Below are positions 38,701-49,711 of a stretch of DNA of 64,000 nucleotides, piece by piece. Source of the DNA: Scatophagus argus. Lineage: Eukaryota > Chordata > Actinopteri > Scatophagidae. The stretch spans positions 10,332,318 to 10,396,317 of the forward strand of contig NC_058506.1 in assembly GCF_020382885.2 (NCBI RefSeq), written 5' to 3'. The position numbers were made by a program, and so were the translations under genes. Position 1 is the stretch's first letter; the number at the start of each line of letters is the position of its first letter. The notes under the pieces are model-generated. The model was not told where the DNA came from and searched no databases. It saw only the letters and a list, made by a program, of their open reading frames with translations.

Positions 38701-40429
38701 GTTAGTTGATGAATATATAAACATGATCATACTTGTCTAATAGATAATGTTGACTGGTTACACCATCACAGCTTGACTTTCATTTTTCTGTTTTATATTC
38801 TGAGAAAAAATTGTTGGCCTCTCTGACAGGCATAATCTTGATTTGTGTAGTAAGTCACACATTTTATCTACAGGTAATTATTATAGTTTACGCTCTCAGC
38901 ATGAGAAGGCAGCTCTGTACTTCCAGCGGGCCCTGAAACTGAACCCTCGCTGCCTTGGCGCCTGGACTCTCATGGGCCATGAATACATGGAAATGAAGAA
39001 CACTTCAGCTGCCATCCAGGCCTACAGGTCTGACCGAAGATGCAGAACATCCCTTATTTTACTGGATATCTCAGTGTCCTGTTTAAGGTGTTTTTACTCA
39101 TTGTCACAGCAGTGTGGAGGATTCACTATGGCTTGTGTTTTTGTTTCCTTGTTTTTCCCTCTGGTTCTTCCATCAGGCATGCCATTGAAGTGAACAAGCG
39201 TGACTACCGTGCCTGGTATGGCCTGGGTCAAACATATGAGATCCTCAAGATGCCCTTTTACTGTTTGTACTATTATCGAAAGGCACACCAGCTCAGGTAT
39301 GGAGAAAAGAAGGTGTTTTATAGAGCTGCTTCTCAGAATGAAAATTATTTTAAAACAAAATGTGTTAAAATATGCAGCGTCATATCATAATCTAAATGGC
39401 TGTTATTTCTTTTGACACACTATAATGTATTTTTGTAGGCCCAACGACTCACGGATGCTGGTTGCACTGGGTGAAAGCTATGAAAAATTGTCACAGCAGG
39501 TGGAAGCCAAGAAGGTATGTTAAAACTGTCAGCGAATCATGATTTGTGACATGAGTTCACTAAAAAATTGTGGCTTCTTTTTGATTGAACGTGTTCTGTT
39601 TTTGTATAGTGTTACTGGAGGGCATATTCTGTTGGAGATGTAGAGAAAATGGCTCTACTCAAACTGGCAAAGTAAGTGTCTATGAAGAAATTAAAAAGAA
39701 AATAGAACTCATGTCATGTTTTGTTTAGCATTTAAGCACTAAGTAAGTAAGATCCGATTTGCTGCTTTCTTTAGTATCACCCAGAAATGGGGGCTAAATT
39801 TGAATTTTACTTATTCTGTTGGCAGGCTCCACGAACAGCTGAATGAGTCTGATGACGCTGCCCAGTGTTACATGCTTTACATTCAAGACATTTTTTCTTG
39901 TGGGGTGAGCTTTTGAAAATACCTGAATATGCACATTTTCCACAACCATGTACACAAACTCGTGTAATTCCGTTAGTTGAAGTTGGGCCGAGTGTTAATA
40001 CAGCAGCACACAGTTTGACCACGTAAACTATTTGTTCAGAAACTGATTTTGAATAAAATCTTGGCATTACAGGAACAACTGGAGCATGCTGAGGTGAGCA
40101 CAGCCCTGCGGTACCTGGGTCAGTACTATTTCAAGAACAAGCTGTACGACGAGGCATCCCTCTGTGCTCAGCGCTGTTGCGACTACAATGATGTAAGCAT
40201 AAATGAGTAATGAGTAGTAAATTAGTGTAAGTAGTAGTAACACACTAACTGGCGTTGGTTGCCATTGTGCTTGCAGGCTCGCGAAGAGGGAAAGGCTCTG
40301 TTGAGGCAGATCTCACAGGTCAGGGATCAGATTGAGACACCATCAGCAGATCTCTTTGCACCACTGTCAAACAACAACACTCCAGTCAGGAGGGTGTCTC
40401 CACTGAACCTGATCTCTTTTACACCCTAA
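35730..40429 (+). CDS. cdc23: Cdc23/APC8, anaphase-promoting complex TPR subunit
   Basis: Cdc23 (APC8) is a scaffold subunit of the APC/C, the nuclear ubiquitin ligase that destroys securin and cyclin B. It homodimerises through tetratricopeptide repeats and sits in the TPR lobe with CDC27 and CDC16. Sixteen exons join in phase into 573 codons plus TAA: 35730-35836, 36312-36384, 37026-37163, 37268-37310, 37398-37503, 37601-37733, 37993-38170, 38261-38358, 38532-38613, 38874-39027, 39177-39296, 39439-39514, 39610-39671, 39826-39904, 40073-40192, 40277-40429. Human CDC23 has 597 residues. Residues about 61-540 are the TPR array; the blocks [21 protein letters not shown] and [18 protein letters not shown] are near-identical to human. 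The C-terminal tail keeps the [13 protein letters not shown] motif with Ser/Thr-Pro sites. An in-frame ATG two codons upstream (35,724) exists; I chose the second because it has the better context (AAAATGGCG) and matches the vertebrate MAA start. Confidence 0.97.
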
Positions 40430-40882
40430 CACCCACCCTCCTATTCACTGGCTTTAAGACGGACAATGTGTGTATCCTGTGGCCTGACACTGCTTGGGGG
40501 ATTGATTTTACCAAAAGGTGGTGTTGAAAGGATTTAACTTGTTGAGTCATGGAATTGTTAGACATCAAATTTACATTTGTTTGTAAAATGTGCAATTCTG
40601 CTAATTTTTGTCCAGGATCAGACAAGTTCTATGCTGCAAACAATTAAGCAGTAAATGCTGGAGACAGTCGGTTTACGTACTGCAGTGAACCTAAATAAGG
40701 TTTTTGACTAGATTTTTAAGTACACATGCATCTTTTGTATAACTCGGTGTCCAGTCAGCAATGTAAAAGAAGATCTTTGTGGTATAGACACAGTAAAAAG
40801 AAGGGACACCTTGAACTATTTACATATAAACACACAATGTTTGGCTTGCAGTCAAAGTTGTGCCTCATCAATGCTGTATATA

Positions 40883-40901
40883 TGTAAATAGTTTAAATAA
40901 A
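40883..40901 (+). terminator. cdc23: cdc23 3' end: Pumilio-like element and poly(A) signal
   Basis: AATAAA at 40,896-40,901 lies about 470 bp past the stop codon and is followed by a GT-rich stretch (TGTTGTGGT) suited to cleavage. TGTAAATA, a perfect Pumilio recognition octamer, sits at 40,883-40,890, six bases before the signal. Pumilio binding is inferred from the motif only. Confidence 0.7.
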
Positions 40902-40983
40902 GCATACCTGCTATACCACTGCCTGTTGTGGTATTTTTAATTTTGTGTTGAAAACAGTGAGTGAAATGCGTTTTTTGGCAGAA

Positions 40984-40989
40984 TTTATT
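40984..40989 (-). terminator. kif20a: kif20a poly(A) signal
   Basis: TTTATT on the plus strand reads AATAAA on the minus strand, about 325 bp beyond the kif20a stop. The cdc23 signal is less than 100 bp away on the other strand, so the two transcripts end almost against each other. Confidence 0.65.
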
Positions 40990-41314
40990 GTGGGGAAAAC
41001 AAAAGTATTTACAGCAAACGCATGTGGAGGAGTTGCAGAGTCAGAGAAGGTTAATTACACACATGCACTACTCCTACTATAGCTTTGCAAGAACACATTC
41101 ATTCCCTTAGTAGTATACTGCAACCCTATTTAAAGCATAAATGTTTTACTGGCATGAATACCATAACCATATTTGGCATGATAATATGGAGTTAACTGCA
41201 ATGCAAAAAGTGAACAAATCCAAAACAACATAAAAATACTATAAAGTATGCAGCAAATATAACTCTGTTTTTGCATAATATCAAAAAGATGCTCCCACTG
41301 ATGCTCCAAAGAGC

Positions 41315-44300
41315 TCAGTATTTGAAACGTGGGGTGAAGGGAGAACCGAAAGGCGGAGATTTCTGGCGAGACCGCAAGACCCTGGAGTAGGGGGTAACGT
41401 TGGCTTGTTCAACAGCACGACTGTTGTATTTACGCGTCGGGGTACAAGTCAGAGATGGGAAAAAGGAACGTTTTTGTGGAGGCCGGTTCTCAGTGTCATT
41501 GGGTGCAGCAGCCCCACAGCCCCTTTTCTTGCAGAAACCCAGCGTGGCAGAGGTATAGCAACCTGAGGGGGGCAGCTGGGGCTGGACGGCCTGTGTCTGG
41601 GCCAGGGTCTCAGCTTTCCGCCTTAGATCAGCTTTTACAAGCATCAGGCCATTCTGGAGCTCCACCAGGATCTGGTCCTAAGAGGAAGTCAGTCAACAGG
41701 GTTAGACAAGGCCACAGAGGAGTAAGTGAAAGATAAGGTGGGAAGTTGGGTGAAACAGAGGGAAAAGTGAAGCAAAAAGAAACTTTTAAAACATGCTTTT
41801 GCTCAGTTATCACCTGGTGCAGATGTTAGAAACCTAGATTAGATTCAAAAGTTGGCTGTGCATCAAGATTGTTAATGAAGAGAGTAGAGGGAGAGAAAAC
41901 CAAAGAATTTTTCATTGAAATTGCACTTTAAGCAGCTCCTGCTTTAAAAAATAATTCCTGTTTCTTTAAAGTTGAACCATTCATAATCAGCATCAAAATG
42001 AGAAGAAGACTTTCAAAATGTGACCTGACTGAAATTTTTTTTTCCAGAGATGCTTACAGGAATTACAGTATGCTGGAGTTTTGATTCAGTTCAGTATTTT
42101 AAACTTCAGCTACTTTTACTTTGTGTCTGCAGTACAGACCAAAATATTTTTAATTTCCAATTTTCAAAATTAAATCTTTTATCTGTGGTCGTACCTGTTT
42201 TGCCAGTGTCTCGTCTGCAGCTGCCAATGCCTGCCGCAGCCTTTCCCCTCCTGTGTTGCGACAACAGGCCCGTTCACCAGACTGCAGGTCTGCCCCAAGT
42301 CTCTGCAGATCCAGGCGCAGCTGACGTAGGTTCTGTTAGAAAAAAAAAAAAAGGTCAGTTTTTTGGGTCTTTGAAGAGATTCACATGCAGCAGAAACAAT
42401 GGTGCATTTCATATGGTACGGGATGAACTGACCCGTTGACCCTCCTCTAGCTTGCGGTCAGCAGCACTAGTGAGGGAGCCTGTTGAACCTGGAATCTCCA
42501 GCTGCATCTTCAGCTTTGTCAGCTCTGTATAGACAAGAAGAGCAAGACGGTCAACTATTGTTAACAACATCCCAACATCAACGCACCTTGTTTCACCTTG
42601 TGACTTACCTTCTGTCTTAGTGAGCAGCTCAGCGCGACACTGGTCGAACTCAGCCTGCAGCCTGCCACTTTCTGTTTGAGTCATGAGGCGCTGAGAACGT
42701 CGAGGCCCCCCAGAGTCTCTCTGTGGCACTGATTCAGCTTCCTTGCTTTTTTCAAGGGCGGCAGACAAAGCTTCAATCTCCTGATCTCGCTCCTAAAAGG
42801 ATGAAAGAACAAAAAAAAAAAAACAAAAAACAAAAACTTAAGTGAAAATTCATAATACTAGATTCAAATAAAACAACACTGTAGAAACTTAGTGTATTCG
42901 GGGAAGGATCTTGTTTAACTAACGTGTAGGTTTTACAGGTTGTGTGTGTATTGAAGCCACAGAACGGGGACAGACGCCTTAAAGTAATGCAAACTGGAGG
43001 CTGATGATGTAGCTCTCACCTTCAGTTCTTGGCTGTAGAACTTCTTCAGATGTTTCTGAATGTTAGCGATCTTGTCTTCGTACCTCTCTTCAATAAGAGC
43101 CCTCTCTGCCTCCAAGGTCTCTCTAAGGGGCAAGAAGACACAATTCAGCATCTGCATTCACTTCAAAGTCCAGGATTTTCTCATTTCTCAACAGCATCTT
43201 GAAAACTTTTGATCTTAACAAAATACGCAAACACGCATACCTGAAGCCATCTTGCATCTCGGAGATGACCTCCATCATCTCGGAGACCACCTGCTCTCTC
43301 ACATTTGCCTCAAGAACCTCCCTCTCCTCCCGCTGGCGCTGCACCTCTCTCTTCAGGACGTCAATGGCCTGCAGCAAAGCCTTCATGAAGCACAGTCAGC
43401 TGTTAGGAACACTGGGCAGGTGTTTTTGTGACATTTTGTGAAATGCTGCTACAAAAAAACTGTGACATTTAAATAGTTTTCATCGTTCTTAAAAAGAGAG
43501 GGGAAAGTGTAGATGTTATATCTTTATATTTAATATGCAAAACGCTTAAGTTCAAAGACTTAATGGCAACATTTTTTGATTGCTTTATGAACTAACATGT
43601 TTTCAAAGTAAAGGAACTTGGTTCAGGAAGTGATCGTAGAGATAAAAATGATCAATCATTAGTTCTCACATATTATGGCATGGGATTTTACCTCATTATT
43701 TAACATGGTGATGTTGCCATCTTCAACATCACTCTCATCCTCCTCTTCTTCCATCAGCGTGCTTTCATTGCCATTTGCTGTTGGCTGCCGCAGTAGGGAC
43801 AGAATGTAGGCCACTCTGGTTTTTGTGGACGGGCCATGGACCAACTGAAATGATGTGAGGGATATTTTATTTCTCTTTGGTCTCATTCCTACATGCGAGA
43901 CTCCAAAAGCCACAGAAACTGGATTTACAGTACAGGAGTGTTCGTTCTTACTTGAGTAGCAATAGCTGAGAATTTGAGGGCCTGGAGTGTCTCGTCATAA
44001 ATGGAGGCACAAGGATTGATGTTGACCACCATGCTGGAGGTTCCTCGGCCACAGAAGAAGCCCTGCAGAACCCGGGTCAGTTTACTGTCCCTGAAGGGCA
44101 CCACTTGAGGGGGTCTCGTCCTGTGGATGCATTAGCAAGTTTTCTCAAACAGCTCATTCCAAAATCTTATAAAAAGAAAATCTGTGTCCTGCGTGTGAAG
44201 TTTCCCATGTGCTATATCAATAAAACTGCTCTGATGTGGAACAATATTGCAGTTTTTACCATTAGGTTAACATGAAAATAATTCAGAGGAAAGATGAGTT

Positions 44301-47300
44301 GGCCTGGTGTTGAACCTTCTCTCAAATTTGCAGTTAAAATACCACATACTTGCTGTTCTGGTTGTGCCTCAGGGCAGTAATACAGCGTCCCAGCGTTAGA
44401 AGGGAGGTGTTTATGTTGTTGGCCTCCTTCATCCTCTCTCCGTTGCGCTGCTCCTTGCAGCGTTCAGATCCAGCCAGATCACACACAACCAGTCTAAAAA
44501 GGACCCAGTGCAAGACAGCCCTGCTTTGTCTCTTGTACAAACTCAAAATACACAAAAATTGGAATTAACCAAAACTGAAACTAGAGTAGGTAACAAAGCT
44601 TACTCGCTGATGTGCACGGCTGGAGACGAATCTGCCACTGGGCGGATGCGCAGGACACGGATGGAGAAGATGCTGTGGCTGCATGAATGATAAATGTATG
44701 ATTAGAGATGCAACAAGTGTGAGTCAAACAAATATGTCAAATCAATCAAAATGAGGTTTTGAACAGACAAAATTTAATGTGCTCCTACCTGCGGCTGGAG
44801 TTTTGGTTGAAGTGAGTGCTGGCGAAGCTCTGATTACAACATCCAGCCCTCAGAATCCTCCAAGCCTCCTCAGCACTGCGGACCTGGATCCAGGTGAGGT
44901 CTGGATGAGACAAGAAGAAGAAGTAAAAAAAAATAAATAAATAAAATAAAAAAGTATACTCTTCCAACACAATGAAGCAGCAGCAACAACAGAAACTGTT
45001 TAATGTGATTTTAGCTAGTTTAAAAGTATTTTCATCACCTGTTGCAGTGTTTCTTATAATGCGGTGTTGCACTCACACCCAAACATAACAAGAAAAACAA
45101 ATGAATTGCAGAAAGACATGAGGGAAATGAAAAAAGGAGTCTCTAGTCTTTTAACATAATTTCCTGCTTAACGAAGATTGGAAAATCTCAATACTGGGAT
45201 GAAGCTTCATGGGGGTTCAAACTGATTTATAAACTATACTGGTTAACAGTTTAATGTTCTGTAAACTTTAATGAAGTGAACTGGTGTCACCTTTCACATA
45301 GGGGTTGCCCTGCTTGTCTTCACTAAGGCGCAGTGTGACTCTCTTTCGGGGATGCAGGGAAGGCGACGCATCCAGCAGGTCATACAGGAACTCATTGTAG
45401 ATCTCATAGAAGGACACCCAGATAGAAAACTGCACCCCTTCCTCCAGATCATCTCCTCCACTGTGTGAAAGGCTGTCAGGCTCCAGGCAAACACTGTCTG
45501 TGTCTGCAGAGAGAGACACAGTTGAAAATCCAAGACATCCTCCAAAGACAAACAAGACAAGACAGAACAAGACTGAATGTACATTAATAGCATTATATCT
45601 GCATGATTTCATGCAGACAACACCTCGCTCCAATATGTGGTGTGTATGCTTTTCAAACATACCTCCAGGTATATGCTAAGGAGCATATTCACATTCAGAA
45701 AGGTGCCTGGCAGTGTTTTTTTTTTTTCATTTTTTCACTCACTGTTTTGCTCACCTTCAAGCTGAGTGGCAATGTGAGTTGTATATGAGAGTCCTCCAAT
45801 GCCACTGTCCCAGACTGTAGTTGTACCACCGCGACAAGAGCTCTGATTCTCGTCCTATAAAGAACAAGAGTACATCATCTCACCGCTGTGTGCACAAACA
45901 CACCAAATGTCGTTCTTTGGATCAGCAAAAAAAAAAGTTTACACTCAAGCCTTCTGATTAAGATGTTCCCAAATGGCTTTGAGACTAAAGTTTTCTTCTG
46001 CTGTTTGATGTTCTGGGAGGTTTTGTTTGAGAGTTAAAAACTTGGCAGCAAAAGGACTGCACAATAGACAAGGAAAGGATACTTAACCATCTCAGCTCAC
46101 TTGTCTCTTAAATAACATGCACTTAGATGCACGTTACAGCCCTTTCCTTTATCTAACATAAACATAAAATCGTTGTGCACTAGTTCTTTGCTTGCAACTA
46201 AGAGACACAGGGAGATATTAGTTTATATCTGTGAGACAAAACTTCACAAACTGTGAGTCATATCAATTCTAGTTGGGTATTTTCCAGGCTTAAGACCTAA
46301 CCCAGACTGAGCCAACAGGTTGGTTGAACCAGATGAAATTGTTGTCTGTATGTGAGTTCAGAATGAGTACATTACTGAAAATGACGCTTTGCAGCAACAG
46401 AAATAAACAAGAGTAAATTACTGACATATAACTAGTTTTAGTTAGTTTCTCATTTTATAAGACTTCGACTTAAAAATTATTTCATTTGTTTACCTCTTTG
46501 AGCAGAGAGTTCCTGCGGATTTCTTCCACCCTGACCTCGCCGGCATCAAGCTGCCTCACATCCTGATACATGATAGGCTTCAGGTCCATAGCACCATAGA
46601 GACGACCCTGCAGTTTCCTGAACAGAGACGCTAAAGCCCGGGGCAGAAGGCCTGCCTCCTGACCACGGCCTGCGGGTCAAAGTTTGAGATGTGAGATCTA
46701 GAGAGCTGCAAAGACCAACATCACAACCAAACCTGTGCCTTGTGTCTAAGAAAAAGAAAAACCTTACCCTGAATAGTATAAGTTTTTCCAGAATTGGTGA
46801 CACCATAAGTGTAGAGGAGTCTGTTTTCTCCTTGAAGCACATCTTTCACCATCGTCTTCATCGTGCATTCATAAAACTTTTGCTGTGCTGTCTCAGGCCC
46901 AAATATCTATGAAAGATATGCAATAAAAACAGCAGTTTTTATCAGAAATATTAAGGATCGTTTTACCTCAGCATTCTCATTTACTTTGTTATTGCTACCA
47001 TTGGTTACTTTACACATAAGCCCAGATTTACCATCAATATTTTCAGCGCTATTGATTAACTTGTTATGGATATCATTCACCACCACATTTTACTAACACC
47101 CTTGCTTTTTGTTAAAAACAAACCTGGTTTTGGGTTGATAACCAGTTAGATGTATGTATATACAAAACATTAATTTAACACTATGCACAAAAAGTGTGAC
47201 TCTCCTACCTTTGAGAAACTGAACTTGTGCATACTCTGAGTGATGCCCCTCTCTGCAGTCCTCATGTTCTGAGATTCTTTTGGAGCTTTCAGCAGCAGAG

Positions 47301-47901
47301 TCTCTTCATCTTGAACAGCCACACAACCCTTAAAGAAAAGCAAATCTTTTAAGTCCCCAAAAACAAGTTCACTAAAAGCCAAAAATGCACTTGTCCACCC
47401 ACAGGAAAACACCCATGGGACATGCCAGTGGTTGTGATGAAGAGTCGTACCTGCTCTTCTCCCTTCTCTCTCTCTGTCTCAGTGAGTGGCCGGATGCGCA
47501 GAAAAACCTTCACTCTCTCTGTACTCCCTTCATTGCAGCTTCCTTGTGTCACCACTGCACGTTTAACCTCAAGTTTCTAGAAACACAAATTAAATTCAAC
47601 ATGTTTTATTACATCTTAGGGATACCCATGTTCTGGTGCAAAATGCTGAATATAAACAGATTCGCAATTGTTAAAATGAAAACTCCACAGGGTATTTATA
47701 ACACAAAAACAGCCAAATCCTGCAGACTCTCACAGATTCTGTAGTGGACTGCCGGGTGTCCAGGCCAGGGGAAATGACAGATATCTCAGGTAGACGTGGT
47801 CTGGCTGGGCCTCCATGCTCTGCTGCTGTAGACTCAAAGACGGCTATTTCCTCGTCCTCATCATAGGGACATCCACATGGGGAGGACAAAGACAGCGCCA
47901 T
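41315..47901 (-). CDS. kif20a: Kinesin-like protein KIF20A (MKLP2)
   Basis: KIF20A is a plus-end kinesin-6 that carries the chromosomal passenger complex to the spindle midzone and is needed for cytokinesis. Eighteen exons join in phase into 904 codons plus stop (human 890), in transcript order: 47901-47734, 47576-47451, 47328-47209, 46906-46768, 46669-46494, 45854-45755, 45503-45291, 44900-44789, 44678-44604, 44493-44350, 44120-43952, 43844-43692, 43380-43241, 43122-43020, 42792-42609, 42524-42433, 42332-42195, 41677-41315. The motor starts near residue 70 (RVKVFLRIRPL). The P-loop GVTNSGKT is at 173-180, switch I NQNSSRSHS near 380 and switch II DLAGSER at 415-421. A long variable insert between P-loop and switch I is typical of kinesin-6. 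An acidic neck (MEEEEDESDVED) is followed by coiled coil from about 566 to 760, and the basic tail keeps TPYSRVLRSR. At least one 5' untranslated exon lies upstream: an acceptor sits directly before the ATG. Confidence 0.97.
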
Positions 47902-49118
47902 GCTTACCTATTTCAAGAAGACAAGCCATCATGAGTATTAAGTAATTGCAATACATTTCAAAGCTTTGCGCCAGGAAACGAATCGCACACAAATGTGAAA
48001 GTGCTTTCACCCCATTATTCAAAAGGAGGGTGTGTCAGTCACAAAACATACAGAAACTCGATGAAAGCCAGACTGACCTTTTAAGTCAAACAGCAACTCC
48101 AAAAGTGGTCTAACAGGAAAAATATTTATTCACCTGTTCTGACAAGTTCCTGATTAGTGCAGTAGAAGATCATCATTGAAATCAAGAAAAATACTTTTGA
48201 TCGTACTGCGCTTCTCTGACAGTAGCTTCTCATGGCAGGTCAGGGCTGACTAACAGCTCTATAACGCTGTCGACGTTGTACTGGCCTGCGGTCAGGCTAA
48301 CAGCCTCACTGCTCAGCGGTCAGTCTCGTCATTCTCCTCCGTCTCTCAACATCACTCCCTGCCTATACAGTGGCGAGGCCACGCCTCCTACAGTCGTTGC
48401 TCCTGTTTGCGTTTTTTTAAATACGCTTTCAATGGGACATAGGATTATATCTAAACTGGATGCAGACTTAGCTCTGTTATTTATAACATATGAACTAAGC
48501 TAATTCAGGACAAGGCTACGTACCTGAACCTCAGTTAACGATGAATAGCAAGTGACATTAAGATGCTAGCTTAAGTAGATGATAAGCTAACTACTAAACA
48601 ATCTCGGCAATTAGTGTAAGCCTTTTCCCGACTTAAGCCAATTTAACTTATAAATGCTACGTGAGTGTAGTTCATTTACGGAACAGTGATCGGAAACCGT
48701 TTCAGGGTGAGTGTGTGCGTACATAATGTTGACGTAGGAGTATGTCCGAACATGCACGAGAGGATAAGCTCCTGCTGGGATAACGTTAAATTCAAAAGCT
48801 TTGCGGTCACTCTCACCAAACTAACACAAGAATGGCAATGTCGTCGTTGTTGTTGGACGCCTCTATACAAAAACTTTCTATTAGCCTCGTCAACATTTAT
48901 AATTAGCACCACGATCAATAGGTTTACTGTTGTTTTGCGCTGAGTGAGCCACCTTAATACAAACGTTAATTTAACTTACCTCGAACGTCAAAAGTTCCCA
49001 GTAACGAAATGTTCTTAAGTTCGAGAATAAATCGTCTAAACTCAATTACTTGACTAAAGTTTTAGATACTGGGCTAAGATTACAACAAAGCCCCCCTCAA
49101 AAACTGACTAAGACTAAC
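47902..49118 (-). other. kif20a: kif20a 5' untranslated region intron(s)
   Basis: Between the coding start and the promoter the minus strand offers an acceptor ending AATAG six bases before the ATG, a strong donor CGAG|GTAAGTT at 48,980/48,979, and a donor CAG|GTTAGT at 49,119/49,118. This fits one or two non-coding 5' exons with alternative donors. A GC-richer patch at 48.24-48.40 kb might be another exon or promoter, but I cannot show it. Confidence 0.45.
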
Positions 49119-49270
49119 CTGCTGCTTCTTCGTCTTTAGTTCGAAGCTCTCTGAATCTCAGCTGGTTTGTTTTTGAACAATGCGCTTCCTCTGCAGCGGG
49201 AGTCACCCATTGGCTGAAGCTAGTGACGTTGTGCTCAAATCCTGCTCGCTGTCTGCGTTCTGATTGGGTA
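49119..49270 (-). promoter_or_regulatory. kif20a: kif20a promoter and first untranslated exon
   Basis: Read on the minus strand there are two CCAAT boxes, at 49,267-49,263 and 49,213-49,209, 54 bp apart. They are followed by CHR-like hexamers: TTCAAA (the reverse of TTTGAA) at 49,177-49,172 and palindromic TTCGAA at 49,145-49,140. NF-Y boxes upstream of a CHR element are the known signature of DREAM/B-MYB-FOXM1 targets expressed in G2/M, a class that includes human KIF20A. No TATA box is seen. The first untranslated exon probably ends at the donor at 49,119. Confidence 0.55.
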
Positions 49271-49711
49271 ACAAGAGTTCAAGCGGTGTGCTATTTAAAC
49301 TGTGCCTCTATAAACACAGACGTTTTTCATGAGTTCCTATCAGGTTACTTAAATAAATGTTGCATTCAAAACATGTGACCATAGGTTAACGAGGTTCTCA
49401 TAAGTGATGAGGAAAAAAGGACTTTTATTTTGTAAACTATGTACATATTAAGCAGAAAGGAAAACTTTATTATCCAAAACTTAAAATGCTATGGTTATCT
49501 CATGTGCATATCACAGAAATTGCCACATTTTACACGAGAATAGAAAGTGATACAAACACATTATACAGTTCTTGATGACTTCTTGAATTTATGAAACAAA
49601 TGTTGATCTGTGCTTTCTGGTCAGATTTGTACTGAAATGAAAGCCTTTTCACATTGTTTGCTGATTCACCCATGGGATGTTTTTATCAGTAAATCAATCA
49701 TTTCACTTCAT
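49271..49711 (-). terminator. slc7a3: slc7a3 3' untranslated region and poly(A) signals
   Basis: Downstream of the slc7a3 stop, minus-strand AATAAA occurs at 49,471-49,466 and 49,429-49,424. Either could end the transcript about 245-290 bp past the stop. Only about 160 bp then separate this end from the first kif20a CCAAT box, so the two tandem genes are tightly packed. Confidence 0.5.

Noticed and set aside
43381-43400. An upstream AG (CTAACAG) as the acceptor for kif20a coding exon 13
   Set aside because: Using it would add 19 bases and shift the frame. The AG at 43,382-43,381 gives NNE followed by ALLQAI and matches the family.
46546-46842. Long frames overlapping kif20a and casr exons in other phases or strands
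   Set aside because: They are shadows of the real exons; the phase that joins across splice sites and matches the kinesin or receptor family is different.
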